A DNA stretch of 41,620 bases from Chloroflexota bacterium. Its GTDB lineage: Bacteria > Chloroflexota > Dehalococcoidia > GIF9 > UBA5629. A program made the translations under genes and the position numbers. The DNA is taken from contig VGOP01000014.1 of NCBI GenBank assembly GCA_016875875.1, forward strand, positions 1 to 41,620, read 5' to 3'. The notes below the pieces were generated by a model. It had not been told where the DNA came from. It saw nothing but the letters and a program-made list of their open reading frames with translations, and did not search any database. Shown here piece after piece: positions 25,119-35,107 of the stretch. Position 1 is the stretch's first letter, and each line of letters begins with the position of its first letter.

Positions 25119-25604
25119 CTATCTCTCCTCGACACCAAACTGGCCACAGACTATGAAAAACTCTCCGTTCACTTTTTCGAAATATATCCTCACCTTTTTT
25201 CCTTCATGGAAAATCGGCTGGTCTTCCACCCACTGGCTAATTTCTCCAACAGTCCCGCCGGGAGTCACAATTTGAAGCTTATTCTCGGCAAACGGAGCCC
25301 CTTTGACATATTTTTCAATTCGCAAATCGGTATAGGTGAAAATACCAGTTCTTTCTTGATTCCACTTGCTTTCTACTTTCTCGACAGTTCCCTCGATTAT
25401 GTAATCAGCCGCCTGGGTTATATAAGACTTATCAGCGCATTCTTTCACCAGCATCCCAGCTCCACCGGATTGCTTTACTATTACCTGACCACCTGGCGGG
25501 GGTACCACAGTCTGTTTACTTAAACAAGCAAACGACCCAGCCACCAAAATGGCCAAGATAAAAACTATCAAGGCTGCGTGAGTGATTTCTCTATCCTTCA
25601 TCAT
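25119..25604 (-). CDS. Probable exported or lipid-anchored protein, unknown function
   Basis: A 161-aa protein with an N-terminal signal (MMKDREITHAALIVFILAIL) ending AGSFAC; C27 may be a lipidation site, although SFAC is a weak lipobox. The mature part is beta-rich: ADYIIEGTVEKVESKWNQERTGIFTYTDLRIEKYVKG, then LQIVTPGGTVGEISQWVEDQPIFHEGKKVRIYFEK. This resembles the small exported beta-barrel-like domains (IxGxVxxVxSxW...TxxxxxVxxxxKG) found in many lipoproteins of unknown function. ATG 25604 is preferred to an upstream frame start at 25655 that lies in the leuC tail. It follows leuC by 22 bases. Confidence 0.65.
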   Translation of the reverse strand: MMKDREITHAALIVFILAILVAGSFACLSKQTVVPPPGGQVIVKQSGGAGMLVKECADKSYITQAADYIIEGTVEKVESKWNQERTGIFTYTDLRIEKYVKGAPFAENKLQIVTPGGTVGEISQWVEDQPIFHEGKKVRIYFEKVNGEFFIVCGQFGVEER

Positions 25605-25626
25605 AGCCTGGACACTAGTACAAGTA

Positions 25627-26883
25627 TTAACCTGCGATTTCCTCTGGACTGGCAATCCTTCCCAAAACGGCGCTGGCGGCGGCTACTGCCGGATTTGCCA
25701 GATAGACTTCAGACTTGGGGCTGCCCATCCTGCCAATAAAATTCCGGTTAGTTGTTGACACGCAGCGTTCACCTGCAGCCAGAACGCCCATATAGCCACC
25801 GAGACAGGGGCCACAGGTAGGCGTGCTGACAGCAGCACCAGCTTTGATAAAAGCCTCTATCAAGCCCTCATGCAAGGCATCGAGATAGATTTGCTGAGTG
25901 CCGGGAATGATAATGCACCGCACTTCAGGATTGACCTGCCTCCCTTTAAAGATCCTGGCAGCCAGACTCAAGTCATCGAGACGCCCATTAGTGCAACTGC
26001 CAATCACTACCTGGTCAATTCTTATGTCAACTACCTGACTTACCGGCTTCACATTAGAAGGCAAGTGCGGCAAGGCTACCTGTGGCTCAATTGTGGATAC
26101 ATCGTACTCAATCGTCTTAGTATATTCGGCATCTTCATCAGGTTGATAGACCTGGTAAGAACGATTTGCCCTGGCTTTGACATATTTCTTTGTCTCATCA
26201 TCCACCTTAAAGATGCCAGCTTTAGCTCCAACCTCAATCGCCATGTTCGCCATGGTGAAACGCCCATCCATAGGCAGGGCGTCAATCGCTTCGCCGATAA
26301 ACTCCATAACCGAATAAAGAGCGCCATCAACGCCGATATTACCTATAGTGTAAAGTATAAGGTCCTTACCACCAACCCATTTCCCCAGCTTTCCATGGTA
26401 GACAAACTTGACGGTCGGTGGCACCTTCACCCATATCTCACCGGTAGCCATAGCCACAGCAATATCGGTCGACCCCATACCGGTGGCAAAGGCGCCCAAA
26501 GCTCCATAAGTGCAGGTATGAGAATCAGCTCCAACTACCACTTCTCCGGGCAAGACCAAGCCCTGCTCCGGCAAAAGCACATGCTCAATACCCATCCTGC
26601 CAACCTCGAAATAGACCAAATCGTACTGCCGAGCAAACTCGCGCATTATCTTTGCCTGTTCAGCAGAGAGTATGTCCTTATTAGGGCAGAAATGGTCGGG
26701 CACCATTACTACCTTTTTCGAGTCATAGACCCTGTCTACACCTAGGCGCTGGAACTCCTTTATCGCCAGTGGCGCGGTAATGTCGTTTGCCAAAACCAAA
26801 TCAACCCTGACGTTTATGAATTCGCCAGGGCCGACCTTATCCTTACCCGAATGAACTGCCAGAATCTTCTCAGCCAAAGTCAA
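25627..26883 (-). CDS. leuC: 3-isopropylmalate dehydratase large subunit
   Basis: A 418-aa HacA/LeuC-type large subunit carrying the [4Fe-4S] cluster: C297 in GSCTNGR, and C357 and C360 in TCGPCLGG. The aconitase signature [25 protein letters not shown] is at 118-142 and [22 protein letters not shown] at 384-405. At 418 aa it is the anaerobe/archaeal form, which can also act on citramalate. It works with LeuD at 23627. The start is TTG 26883 behind AGGTGATGAATT; the nearby ATG is out of frame. It lies between mgtC and the exported-protein gene. Confidence 0.95.
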   Translation of the reverse strand: MTLAEKILAVHSGKDKVGPGEFINVRVDLVLANDITAPLAIKEFQRLGVDRVYDSKKVVMVPDHFCPNKDILSAEQAKIMREFARQYDLVYFEVGRMGIEHVLLPEQGLVLPGEVVVGADSHTCTYGALGAFATGMGSTDIAVAMATGEIWVKVPPTVKFVYHGKLGKWVGGKDLILYTIGNIGVDGALYSVMEFIGEAIDALPMDGRFTMANMAIEVGAKAGIFKVDDETKKYVKARANRSYQVYQPDEDAEYTKTIEYDVSTIEPQVALPHLPSNVKPVSQVVDIRIDQVVIGSCTNGRLDDLSLAARIFKGRQVNPEVRCIIIPGTQQIYLDALHEGLIEAFIKAGAAVSTPTCGPCLGGYMGVLAAGERCVSTTNRNFIGRMGSPKSEVYLANPAVAAASAVLGRIASPEEIAG

Positions 26884-26907
26884 AATTCATCACCTCAATC
26901 TCTCAAG

Positions 26908-27312
26908 TCATCCTTTTACCCTAGGAATCATCAGCACAAGCACAGATATTGCCGCAACTACGGTGGCTATCAAATACATCCCGACACCAGCCGCCAACCC
27001 TATTGCTGCTGTGACCCAGACACTCGCCGCTGTTGTCAGACCCATTACATGATCGCCTCGCATACCACGGAAGATAACTCCGGCACCTATAAAACCTATG
27101 CCAGTTACCACTCCAGCAGCAACCCGCGAGGGGTCTACGCCATCGCCGAAGCCGAATAGCGAGACTACTGTAAAAAGGGCAGAACCAACAGAGATTAGAA
27201 TATGAGTACGCAGCCCAGCCGGCTTATTAGCCCGCTCCCGCTGATAGCCGATGCCGGCTCCCAGTGCTGCTGCCAAAAGCAGGCGCAAGATTATCTCCAC
27301 TGTTAGACTCAT
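26908..27312 (-). CDS. MgtC/SapB-family membrane protein
   Basis: A 134-aa MgtC-domain protein with four or five helices: LLLAAALGAGIGYQRERANKPAGLRTHILISVGSALFTVVSLFGF, then VAAGVVTGIGFIGAGVIFRG and MGLTTAASVWVTAAIGLAAGVG. The GxxxGxxRE and GIGFIGAG motifs define the family. It is the short form, without the C-terminal ACT-like soluble domain of virulence MgtC. Family members affect Mg2+ and ATP homeostasis, and no direct amino acid role is known. It sits 9 bases after leuA and 24 before leuC, so it is surely co-transcribed with them. Confidence 0.9.
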   Translation of the reverse strand: MSLTVEIILRLLLAAALGAGIGYQRERANKPAGLRTHILISVGSALFTVVSLFGFGDGVDPSRVAAGVVTGIGFIGAGVIFRGMRGDHVMGLTTAASVWVTAAIGLAAGVGMYLIATVVAAISVLVLMIPRVKG

Positions 27313-27321
27313 CCCAACGCC

Positions 27322-28845
27322 TCACTCTTTTCTTGCTCTCTTGACTGCCAGGAGCCGATTCAGCGCATTCATATAAGCCTTGGCGCTGGCAACGATGATA
27401 TCCGTTGCAGCACCACGCCCGGTATAGCTTACACCATCGCTCTCTATTCTTATGAGCACCTCACCGATAGCATCGATACCCTCAGTCACCGATTTGACAG
27501 TGAACTCAGTGAGCTTGTTTGGCACCTTGACTATTCGATTAATGGCTTCATACACCGCATCCACCGGACCTGTACCCAAAGCAGCATCAGCCATAGTCCG
27601 GCCATCAGGACCAACGAGTCTCACCGTAGCTGTTGGGATATTATGATTGCCGCATGAGACTTCAACATGGTCGAGATGATAAACCTCGGAAGCAGTGCGC
27701 AGTTCTTCAGCTATTACAGATTCGATGTCACGGTCAGTGACTTCTCGTTTCTTATCAGCTAGTTCCTTAAAAGCTTGAAAGGCATGCTTAAATGATTCCT
27801 CATCCAAAATATAGCCGAGCTCAGCCAGCCGCTCCCTAAAAGCATGCCGACCGCTTAACTTGCCCAGGACAAGGCTGCTAGATGGAATACCCACTGACCT
27901 TGGGTCCATAATCTCGTAGGTAATCGCTTTTTTAATCACTCCATCCTGATGAATACCTGACTGATGGCGGAAGGCGTTGGCACCGATAATAGCCTTGTTG
28001 GACTGAACTATGAACCCTGTAAGCTCGCTCACCAGACGGCTCGTCTTATAAATATGGGTGGTATCAATATTCGTAGTCAAATGATAAAAGTCACTTCTGG
28101 TTCTAAGCGCCATGACAATCTCTTCCAGGGAAGCGTTACCTGCCCGCTCACCTATGCCGTTGACAGTACACTCAACCTGCCTGGCACCCCTTCTTATCGC
28201 CTCAAGGCTATTAGCTACAGCCAATCCTAAATCATCATGGCAATGGACACTAACCACAGCTTTATCAATATTGGGCACGTTATTAAAGATGCCTTCGATT
28301 AAGTCGCCGTACTCTTGAGGAATGGCACAACCAACAGTATCTGGAATATTTACTGTGGTCGCGCCGGCGGCAATAACCGCCTCCAATATCTTGTATATAT
28401 ACCCTGGCTCAGTACGGGTGGCATCCATTGGTGAGAACTCTACGTTATCTGTGTATTTCTTAGCTCGAGCTACCATATCACGGGAGATTTCCAGAATCTC
28501 CTCGCGAGTCTTTTGTAGTTGATAAAGAAGATGTATATCCGAAGCAGAAAGAAAGACATGGATGCAAGGTCGTTTGGCCTTTTTTATCGCCTCCCATGCC
28601 CTGTCTATGGCTTCAGCATTGGCATGAGTGAGGGCACAGACAGTTGAGCGCTTAATTTCTTTAGCGATAAGTTGAACCGCTTCGAAATCTCCCTGTGAAC
28701 TTATAGGAAAGCCAGCTTCAATAACATCAACACCGAGTTTTTCCAGTTGTTTGGCGATTTCCAACTTATCCTGGGCACTCAGACCAGCCCCTGCCGCCTG
28801 TTCGCCGTCACGTAAGGTAGTATCAAATATAATGACCTTATCCAT
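27322..28845 (-). CDS. leuA: 2-isopropylmalate synthase
   Basis: A 507-aa enzyme from ATG 28845 (GTG 28851 would add two residues and overlap the ribosome binding site). It condenses 2-oxoisovalerate with acetyl-CoA. The catalytic barrel shows [98 protein letters not shown] and [13 protein letters not shown]. The C-terminal regulatory LeuA dimer domain (about 390-500) implies leucine feedback. AGGTGAGC precedes the ATG. It is 12 bases after ilvC. Compared with cimA in the same operon it has the [11 protein letters not shown] motif of true LeuA. Confidence 0.96.
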   Translation of the reverse strand: MDKVIIFDTTLRDGEQAAGAGLSAQDKLEIAKQLEKLGVDVIEAGFPISSQGDFEAVQLIAKEIKRSTVCALTHANAEAIDRAWEAIKKAKRPCIHVFLSASDIHLLYQLQKTREEILEISRDMVARAKKYTDNVEFSPMDATRTEPGYIYKILEAVIAAGATTVNIPDTVGCAIPQEYGDLIEGIFNNVPNIDKAVVSVHCHDDLGLAVANSLEAIRRGARQVECTVNGIGERAGNASLEEIVMALRTRSDFYHLTTNIDTTHIYKTSRLVSELTGFIVQSNKAIIGANAFRHQSGIHQDGVIKKAITYEIMDPRSVGIPSSSLVLGKLSGRHAFRERLAELGYILDEESFKHAFQAFKELADKKREVTDRDIESVIAEELRTASEVYHLDHVEVSCGNHNIPTATVRLVGPDGRTMADAALGTGPVDAVYEAINRIVKVPNKLTEFTVKSVTEGIDAIGEVLIRIESDGVSYTGRGAATDIIVASAKAYMNALNRLLAVKRARKE

Positions 28846-28857
28846 GCTCACCTAAAA

Positions 28858-29850
28858 TTAAGCCTTAAGCCATGACATCATCGCTCTAAGCTTCTTGCCC
28901 ACGACTTCAATCTCATGTTCAGCGTCCATCCTCTTTAGAGCATTGTAGACAGGACGGCCTGCCTGATTCTCCAGAATCCACTCCCTAGCAAAGCTACCGC
29001 TCTGGACTTCGGCGAGAATTTGCCTCATTTCATCTTTAGCCATTTCATCAATCACTCTTGGGCCACGTGTATAATCACCATACTCGGCAGTATCACTAAC
29101 CGAGTAACGCATATAGCTCAAGCCACCCTGGTACAATAAGTCGACTATAAGTTTGAGCTCATGAAAGCACTCGAAATAAGCGATTTCCGGCTGGTAGCCA
29201 GCCTCCACAAGTACTTCAAAACCGGCCTTGACCAGAGAAGTAACCCCACCACAGAGCACCGTCTGCTCGCCAAAAAGGTCAGTCTCGGTTTCTTCGGCAA
29301 AAGTGGTTTCCAACACACCGGCTTTAGCACAGCCAAGACCCCTGGCATACGCTAAGGCAATATCTTTCGCCTTACCCGAAGCATCCTGATGAACAGCCAC
29401 AAGAGCCGGCGCTCCCGAGCCCTCGGTATAAAGTCGGCGCAACATATGGCCCGGACACTTAGGGGCAATCATTGTCACATCCACATCATCAGGTGGTAAA
29501 ATCTGCCCAAAGTGAATGTTAAATCCATGAGCAAACATCAACATCTTGCCCGGTGATAACTCCTTTTCAATCGACTCATGATAAACCTTTGGCTGCAAAG
29601 TATCTGGAACGAGCATGACAATTATGTCCGCTTCCTTAGCCACTCCGACAGCATCGGCCACATTGAAGCCAGCATTTTTGGCACTCTTCCAGCCCTCAGT
29701 GCCCTTGGCTTCAGCAACGCTTATCTGGCAGCCACTATCTCTCAGGTTCTGAGCATGAGCATGTCCCTGGCTACCAAAACCAATAATGCCAACCGTCTTG
29801 CCCTTGAGTAAGTCTAACTTAGCGTCCTTCTCATAATAGATTTTAGCCAT
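28858..29850 (-). CDS. ilvC: Ketol-acid reductoisomerase
   Basis: A 330-aa class I KARI for valine and isoleucine. The NADPH-binding Rossmann motif is [20 protein letters not shown] (about 21-40). The catalytic region includes [45 protein letters not shown] and [29 protein letters not shown]. Length and order are standard. ATG 29850 has TTAAGGAGG 4 bases upstream, one of the strongest ribosome binding sites in the operon. It lies 59 bases after ilvN, the longest gap among ilvB, ilvN, ilvC and leuA. Confidence 0.97.
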   Translation of the reverse strand: MAKIYYEKDAKLDLLKGKTVGIIGFGSQGHAHAQNLRDSGCQISVAEAKGTEGWKSAKNAGFNVADAVGVAKEADIIVMLVPDTLQPKVYHESIEKELSPGKMLMFAHGFNIHFGQILPPDDVDVTMIAPKCPGHMLRRLYTEGSGAPALVAVHQDASGKAKDIALAYARGLGCAKAGVLETTFAEETETDLFGEQTVLCGGVTSLVKAGFEVLVEAGYQPEIAYFECFHELKLIVDLLYQGGLSYMRYSVSDTAEYGDYTRGPRVIDEMAKDEMRQILAEVQSGSFAREWILENQAGRPVYNALKRMDAEHEIEVVGKKLRAMMSWLKA

Positions 29851-29909
29851 GATGCCTCCTTAAAAAAGTTTTTCTATCTGCCTTGCCGGACTTGGTTATT
29901 TCTATATAA

Positions 29910-30491
29910 TCACCAGTCTGGGGGACTTTCGGCCTCTGGAGGTAGTGCTTTCGGTGGTTGCTTTGGTGCCCTTATCTCCCTCGGCTCTTCAACCTGCAAT
30001 GGACCAGCACCACCCCTAGTTAAAGCGATACGACCAGTCCTAGCTATTTCCCTGATACCAAAGCCACGGAGGAGGTCTACCAAAGAACTCACTTTATCTT
30101 CATCTCCAGTGACCTCGACCATCACCGAATCAGAGGAAACGTCCACTATGTTAGCTCTAAAAATGTCTACGATCTGGATAATTTCGCTACGGGTAGAAGC
30201 AGTTGCTTTGACTTTAACCAAAGCCAGCTCCCGAGCCACTGACTCTTCATGAGTTATGTCAACTATCTTAACTACATCTATAACCTTGTCCAGCTGCTTC
30301 CTGACCTGTTCCACTTTGGCATCATCGCCATCTACGACAATAGTCATTCGAGACAGATTGGGTTGCTCAGTATGCCCGACAGCTATGCTCTCAATGTTGA
30401 AGTTGCGCCGACGGAAAAGACTAGAAACTCGATTAAGCACCCCGGGTCTATCTTCAACCAAAGCGACTAAGGTATGTTTTGTTTTAGCCAA
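29910..30491 (-). CDS. ilvN: Acetolactate synthase small (regulatory) subunit
   Basis: A 193-aa regulatory subunit: an N-terminal ACT domain (TLVALVEDRPGVLNRVSSLFRRRNFNIESIAVGHTEQPNLSRMTIVV) that binds valine, then the ALS_ss_C domain (ALVKVKATASTRSEIIQIVDIFRANIVDVSSDSVMVEVTGDEDKV...LLRGFGIREIARTGRIALTRG). A proline-rich tail of about 30 residues (EEPREIRAPKQPPKALPPE...) extends beyond the usual end, which makes it longer than the typical 160-170 aa. The start is TTG 30491 with AGGAGG 9 bases upstream. It follows ilvB by 33 bases. Confidence 0.95.
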   Translation of the reverse strand: MAKTKHTLVALVEDRPGVLNRVSSLFRRRNFNIESIAVGHTEQPNLSRMTIVVDGDDAKVEQVRKQLDKVIDVVKIVDITHEESVARELALVKVKATASTRSEIIQIVDIFRANIVDVSSDSVMVEVTGDEDKVSSLVDLLRGFGIREIARTGRIALTRGGAGPLQVEEPREIRAPKQPPKALPPEAESPPDW

Positions 30492-30524
30492 TGACCTCGT
30501 CCTCCTCTTGTCATATTTCTAAAC

Positions 30525-32225
30525 TCATTTGCTTGAACGAGTCACCTTCTCCGGACTTGGCATTTCCATGGCCTCAACCAGTGCTGCACCTGGTGGGACT
30601 ATCGGGAAAACATTCTCCTCAGGCTCAACAACAAAGTCGAGCAAGAACGGACCTTCATGGTCCATCGCTTTTTCTATAGCGGATACCACCAGCTTCTTAT
30701 CCGCCACTCTCAGTGCCGGGATGCCATAAGCTTCAGCAATCTTAATGAAATCTGGGCCAGAAAGTGGCGTGCCAACATAGCGCCGCTCATAGAATAACTG
30801 TTGCCATTGCCTTACCATCCCTAAGAATCCATTATTGATGATAGCTATCTTAACGGCCACGCTTTCCTGGACTATCGTGGCTAATTCCTGTACGGTCATC
30901 TGAAAGCCACCATCGCCAGCAATGCACCAAACCGTCTCATCAGGTCGACCGACCTTGGCACCGATAGCGCCGGGAAGCTCAAAACCCATGGTACCCAAAC
31001 CACCTGAGGAAATTAGACTATTCGGTTTATCATAAAAGAAAAACTGAGCCGACCACATCTGATTTTGACCAACGCCTGTAACCACAATGGCATCGCCTTT
31101 AGTAACCTCGTAAATCTGGCGAATAACGTACTGGGGTAAAAGAGCTTCGCTCTCCCTGATTACCAGCGCCGGATGTTCATCTCGCCACTTATCCACCTGA
31201 TTGAACCAATCCAGATGTTCACGCGGCACAATTTGCTGATTCAACGCCTCAAGAACGTTCTTAACATCACCAACAATAGGCACATCAACTCGAACATTCT
31301 TACCTATCTCGGCAGGGTCAATATCTATGTGAACAACACGAGCCTGCGGTGCAAAAGAGCTGACCACACCAGTAGCCCGGTCATCAAACCTCATCCCAAT
31401 AGCAACGATGAGGTCAGAATTGTATACTGCCTTGTTGGCATAAGCCATACCATGCATCCCCAGCCAACCAAAGCTTAGTACATGAGTCTCAGGAAAACAG
31501 CCAATACCCAGAAGAGTCGTAATCACGGGTATCTGCGCCTTCTCCGCCAGCTCCTTAAGCTCAACAAAAGCCTTTGAGATTATCACTCCCCTACCGGCAA
31601 TAATGACGGGACGCTCAGCCGCACTTATCGTTTCAGCTGCCTTTTTGATCTGCGCTGGATGTCCAAAGAACGTCGGTTTATAGCCGGGCAAATTGACCTT
31701 CTCTGGATAAGCAAACGTCTCCTCCTGCTGAAAGACATCACGTGGTATATCAATTAGAACTGGACCTGGCCTACCAGTTTGGGCAATATAAAAAGCCTCT
31801 TTAACCACCTTAGCAATATCGCTAGCATCAAGCACAAGATAGTTATGCTTGGTAATAGGAAGGGTAATACCAGTGATATCTATTTCCTGAAAAGCATCTT
31901 TACCTATGAAAGGTCTGGCTACCTGACCGGTAATAGCCACCACTGGAGACGAATCCAAGCAAGCATTGGCTATTCCAGTTACCAGATTGGTGGCTCCTGG
32001 CCCTGAGGTTGCCAGGCATACCCCTGCTTTCCCAGTAGCACGGGCATAGCCATCAGCCGCATGAGCTGCACCTTGCTCGTGACGAACCAGAATATGCCTA
32101 AGTTTTGGATATTGCGGAAAAGTATCATACAAAGGCAACACAGCTCCACCGGGAAAGCCAAAAATAACTTCAACACCTTCCCGGACTAGACTCTCACACA
32201 GAATCTGGGCACCTGTCTTTTTCAT
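30525..32225 (-). CDS. ilvB: Acetolactate synthase large (catalytic) subunit
   Basis: A 566-aa thiamine diphosphate enzyme making acetolactate and acetohydroxybutyrate. The catalytic glutamate lies in VRHEQGAAHAADGYARATGK (about residue 50). GPGATNLVTGIANACLDSSPVVAITGQV, the FAD-binding middle domain, and the ThDP/Mg site GDGGFQMTVQELATIVQESVAVKIAIINN are present. The AHAS-specific LGMVRQWQQLFYERRYVGTPL distinguishes it from oxalyl-CoA decarboxylase and glyoxylate carboligase. ATG 32225 is 9 bases after ilvD. The regulatory subunit ilvN follows. Confidence 0.97.
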   Translation of the reverse strand: MKKTGAQILCESLVREGVEVIFGFPGGAVLPLYDTFPQYPKLRHILVRHEQGAAHAADGYARATGKAGVCLATSGPGATNLVTGIANACLDSSPVVAITGQVARPFIGKDAFQEIDITGITLPITKHNYLVLDASDIAKVVKEAFYIAQTGRPGPVLIDIPRDVFQQEETFAYPEKVNLPGYKPTFFGHPAQIKKAAETISAAERPVIIAGRGVIISKAFVELKELAEKAQIPVITTLLGIGCFPETHVLSFGWLGMHGMAYANKAVYNSDLIVAIGMRFDDRATGVVSSFAPQARVVHIDIDPAEIGKNVRVDVPIVGDVKNVLEALNQQIVPREHLDWFNQVDKWRDEHPALVIRESEALLPQYVIRQIYEVTKGDAIVVTGVGQNQMWSAQFFFYDKPNSLISSGGLGTMGFELPGAIGAKVGRPDETVWCIAGDGGFQMTVQELATIVQESVAVKIAIINNGFLGMVRQWQQLFYERRYVGTPLSGPDFIKIAEAYGIPALRVADKKLVVSAIEKAMDHEGPFLLDFVVEPEENVFPIVPPGAALVEAMEMPSPEKVTRSSK

Positions 32226-32234
32226 AAATGTCTC

Positions 32235-33902
32235 CTATTTGGCAAATACTGCCCCTGTGCTGGCTGAGCCAACGCTCTCAATATATCTTTTCAGATAACC
32301 TGTCTTTATCTTGGATTTATACTCAGGCAGTCCTGACAGCCGTTTCTTTATCTCCGCATTGCCCACTTTCAATTCCAGCTTACATTTTGGAATATTTACG
32401 CTTATGGTATCACCATTTTTGACCGCGGCTATAGGTCCACGGCTGGCTGCCTCAGGTGCTACATGCCCTATAGCAGCTCCTTTGGTACCACCTGAAAATC
32501 TCCCATCAGTTATCAGGGCCACGTCTTTATCCAGCCCCATACCGCTCAAGAGAGAGGTCGGCGTCAACATCTCCCGCATCCCCGGCCCGCCTTTGGGACC
32601 CTCATAGCGAATAACGATGACATCGCCCTTTTTAATTTCACCCTTCATTATGCCTCTGGTCGCTTCCTCTTCGTTCTCAAAGACTCGAGCCGGGCCCTCA
32701 TGTACCATCATCTCAGGGTCAACCGCACCACTCTTTACTACAGCCCCATCAGGTGCTAGGTTTCCAAATAGGATCGTCAAACCGCCGGTCTTAGAATACG
32801 GCTCGGCTACCGAACGTATGACCGCACGGTTTTTAACTTTACCTTCCCTTATAATCCTTGACATAGGTGCTAATGAAACAGTCTGACACTTTCCATTCAG
32901 AAAGTCCGCTATCTCATGCATGACTGCGGGAATTCCACCTGCCAGATCGAGGTCCTCTATATGAACCTCGCTAGCCGGGCTCAGCTTAGAGATATGCGGA
33001 ACGCGCTGGCTTATCTTATTAATTAGCGATAGCGGGAAATCGATACCTGCTTCATGAGCCAATGCCATAAGATGCAGAACAGAATTTGTGCTGCCGCCAA
33101 GTGCCATATCCACAGCAAAGGCGTTGGCAATGGAGTCCTTGGTAATAACATCCCTTGGTAATAGGTTCTTTTTCAATATAGACATGCTCTGTTTCCCCGC
33201 TTCCATGGCCAATACGCTTCTCCTCGAATCCACCGCCGGGATGGTGCCATTGCCCGGCAAGGCCATACCCAACGCCTCGGTCAAACAATTCATCGTGTTG
33301 GCCGTATACATGCCAGAGCAGCTCCCGCAGCCAGGACAGGCAGCAATCTCAATCTCTTCAAGCTCAGCCTCGGTCATCTCCCCCATAGCAACGCTACCTA
33401 CGGCGTTAAACACAGTGATAAGGTCCACTGTTCGGCTTTGACCGCCCTGGTTCATACGTCCTGCCAGCATCGGGCCGCCACTGATAAAGATAGCTGGAAT
33501 ATTCAATCTCACCGCAGCCATAAGCATGCCGGGTATGATTTTGTCACAGTTCGGTATAAAAACAAGCGCATCGAACTGGTGCGCCTCAACCATAATCTCC
33601 ACTGAATCGGCGATAAGCTCCCGGCTGGGCAAACTGTATTTCATCCCGGGATGGTTCATGGCTATGCCATCACAGACGCCGATGGTGTTGAACTCAAAAG
33701 GCACACCATCCTCGCTGCGAATCCCCGCCTTCACCGCCTCAGCAATACTTCGCAGATGAATATGGCCGGGCACAACCTCGTTGAAACTATTAACCACACC
33801 AATAAAAGGTTTAGAAAAGTCATCGCGGCAAACACCCACAGCCCGAAGCAAAGCACGATGTGGTGCCCGCTCAATGCCTTTCTTTACACCATCACTGCGC
33901 AT
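32235..33902 (-). CDS. ilvD: Dihydroxy-acid dehydratase
   Basis: A 555-aa iron-sulfur dehydratase, the last common step to the valine and isoleucine 2-oxo acids. Motifs include [26 protein letters not shown] (75-100), [15 protein letters not shown] (C119), the [20 protein letters not shown] cluster (C189, C192, C195), [13 protein letters not shown]-like ALGGSTN, and [21 protein letters not shown] near the C terminus. It is the first gene of the branched-chain operon. A TTGACA-N17-TAGTTT promoter lies 66-94 bases upstream. The AAGGAGG is 14 bases from the ATG, longer than usual, and no nearer start exists in frame. Confidence 0.97.
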   Translation of the reverse strand: MRSDGVKKGIERAPHRALLRAVGVCRDDFSKPFIGVVNSFNEVVPGHIHLRSIAEAVKAGIRSEDGVPFEFNTIGVCDGIAMNHPGMKYSLPSRELIADSVEIMVEAHQFDALVFIPNCDKIIPGMLMAAVRLNIPAIFISGGPMLAGRMNQGGQSRTVDLITVFNAVGSVAMGEMTEAELEEIEIAACPGCGSCSGMYTANTMNCLTEALGMALPGNGTIPAVDSRRSVLAMEAGKQSMSILKKNLLPRDVITKDSIANAFAVDMALGGSTNSVLHLMALAHEAGIDFPLSLINKISQRVPHISKLSPASEVHIEDLDLAGGIPAVMHEIADFLNGKCQTVSLAPMSRIIREGKVKNRAVIRSVAEPYSKTGGLTILFGNLAPDGAVVKSGAVDPEMMVHEGPARVFENEEEATRGIMKGEIKKGDVIVIRYEGPKGGPGMREMLTPTSLLSGMGLDKDVALITDGRFSGGTKGAAIGHVAPEAASRGPIAAVKNGDTISVNIPKCKLELKVGNAEIKKRLSGLPEYKSKIKTGYLKRYIESVGSASTGAVFAK

Positions 33903-33967
33903 TGTGTTTAAAACCGCCTCCTTAAGCTGAAATGAAGTTCACTTCGGTAAATTAAGGTTATTGCAGT

Positions 33968-33996
33968 AAACTAGCATAGCAGCTAGCTATTGTCAA
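33968..33996 (-). promoter_or_regulatory. Putative sigma-70 promoter of the ilvD-cimA operon
   Basis: On the minus strand TTGACA (33991-33996) is followed by a 17-base spacer and TAGTTT (33968-33973). It begins 1 base after the rpiB stop. The leader of about 60 bases contains only a small GAAGTGAACTTC inverted repeat, and I see no T-box or attenuator. Confidence 0.55.
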
Positions 33997-33997
33997 G

Positions 33998-34438
33998 CTA
34001 GGCCGATTCCAGACTGCGTATCTTTTCCAGTCGCCGTAAATGCCTGCCACCTTCAAATGTCGATGAGAGATAAACTTTCACAATATCCAGCGCTAAACCT
34101 GGCTCAACAGTATCTTCACCCAAGCACAGAATGTTGGCATCATTATGCCGACGAGCCCGTTCAGCACCAAAGGCATTGCAACACAGAGCGGCTCTTATGC
34201 CCTTTACCTTATTAGCAGCCATGCTCATGCCTATGCCACTGCTACAGATCAGAATCCCATGCTCGAACTTTCCTGAGACAACCGCTTCAGCTACCTGCTT
34301 AGCAATATCGGGGTAGTCCACGGGATCACTGTTATAGCAGCCAAAGTCCTCATAATCATGCCCCAACTCGGTGAGGAGACCTATAATGGCTTGCTTAAGC
34401 TTTAAACCACGATGGTCACAACCCAGAGCAATATGCAC
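33998..34438 (-). CDS. rpiB: Ribose-5-phosphate isomerase B
   Basis: A 146-aa RpiB interconverting ribose-5-phosphate and ribulose-5-phosphate. The N-terminal ALGCDHRGLKLKQAI, GHDYEDFGCYNSDPVDYPDIAKQVAEAV and HGILICSSGIGMSMAANKVKGIRAALC carry the active-site cysteine and anion-binding loop, and RRHNDANILCLGE completes the signature. The start is GTG 34438 with GGGAGG upstream, inside the tsaC 3' end, giving a 23-base overlap and certain co-transcription. The branched-chain operon promoter follows its stop immediately. Confidence 0.96.
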   Translation of the reverse strand: MHIALGCDHRGLKLKQAIIGLLTELGHDYEDFGCYNSDPVDYPDIAKQVAEAVVSGKFEHGILICSSGIGMSMAANKVKGIRAALCCNAFGAERARRHNDANILCLGEDTVEPGLALDIVKVYLSSTFEGGRHLRRLEKIRSLESA

Positions 34439-35078
34439 CTTTACCTACCTCCCTAGTATATTCTTGGCATGCCCTCTTGATCTCCTCCTCAGGTATAACG
34501 CCCTGACGCAAAATAACCGGTGTACCTCCAGTAACATCAACTACTGTGGACTCCCGCCCACCGGGACATCTACCCATGTCGATAATAAGGTCAACCTGGC
34601 CGCCAAGCTGTTGCTCGACCTCTTCAGCCGTTACCGGACTGGGCTTATCACTAATGTTAGCGCTGGTTCCAATAATAGGTGCACCTAACCCACGAATGAG
34701 GGTAAGGGGCACAATATGGTCAGGAACTCGTACCGCCACCTTATTGCTACCAGCAGTGATAATGTCGGGAAGTGACGGGTTTTTTGACAAGACTAATGTC
34801 AACCCCCCAGGCCAAAAACGCCTCATCAAAAACTGGGCGATACCAGGCACCGAACCAACGGCAGCAGCCACCTGTGTTGAGTCTGCTAGTAAAACCGGCA
34901 TAGGCAAATGTCGGGGGCGTCGCTTCACCCTGTAAATCCTCTCAACAACTTCGATTTTGAACACATCACCACCCAATCCATAGACCGTGTCAGTAGGAAA
35001 GGCAACAATACCACCGGCCTTGAGTATCTCGATGGCTCTGTCAACCTGTAAAGTTGCTTGACTGGACAAATTACTCAC
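34416..35078 (-). CDS. tsaC: L-threonylcarbamoyladenylate synthase (TsaC/Sua5/YrdC)
   Basis: A 220-aa YrdC-fold protein making threonylcarbamoyl-AMP for the t6A37 modification of ANN-decoding tRNAs. Motifs: AIEILKAGGIVAFPTDTVYGLGGDVF (about 13-38), RVKRRPRHLPMPVLLAD, FWPGGLTLVLSKNP, VAVRVPDH and IGTSANISDKPSPVTAEEV. It is close to the single-domain TsaC length and lacks the full Sua5 C-terminal domain. The start is either GTG 35078 or the TTG three codons later, which has AGGTGAG at better spacing. It overlaps rpiB by 23 bases. Confidence 0.95.
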   Translation of the reverse strand: MSNLSSQATLQVDRAIEILKAGGIVAFPTDTVYGLGGDVFKIEVVERIYRVKRRPRHLPMPVLLADSTQVAAAVGSVPGIAQFLMRRFWPGGLTLVLSKNPSLPDIITAGSNKVAVRVPDHIVPLTLIRGLGAPIIGTSANISDKPSPVTAEEVEQQLGGQVDLIIDMGRCPGGRESTVVDVTGGTPVILRQGVIPEEEIKRACQEYTREVGKGAYCSGL

Positions 35079-35107
35079 CTCGGCACCATATTTTCAAATA
35101 GAGGAGA

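Noticed and set aside
33903-33967. T-box or leader-peptide attenuator before ilvD
   Set aside because: The leader is about 60 bases with no run of Leu/Ile/Val codons, no T-box sequence and no terminator hairpin.
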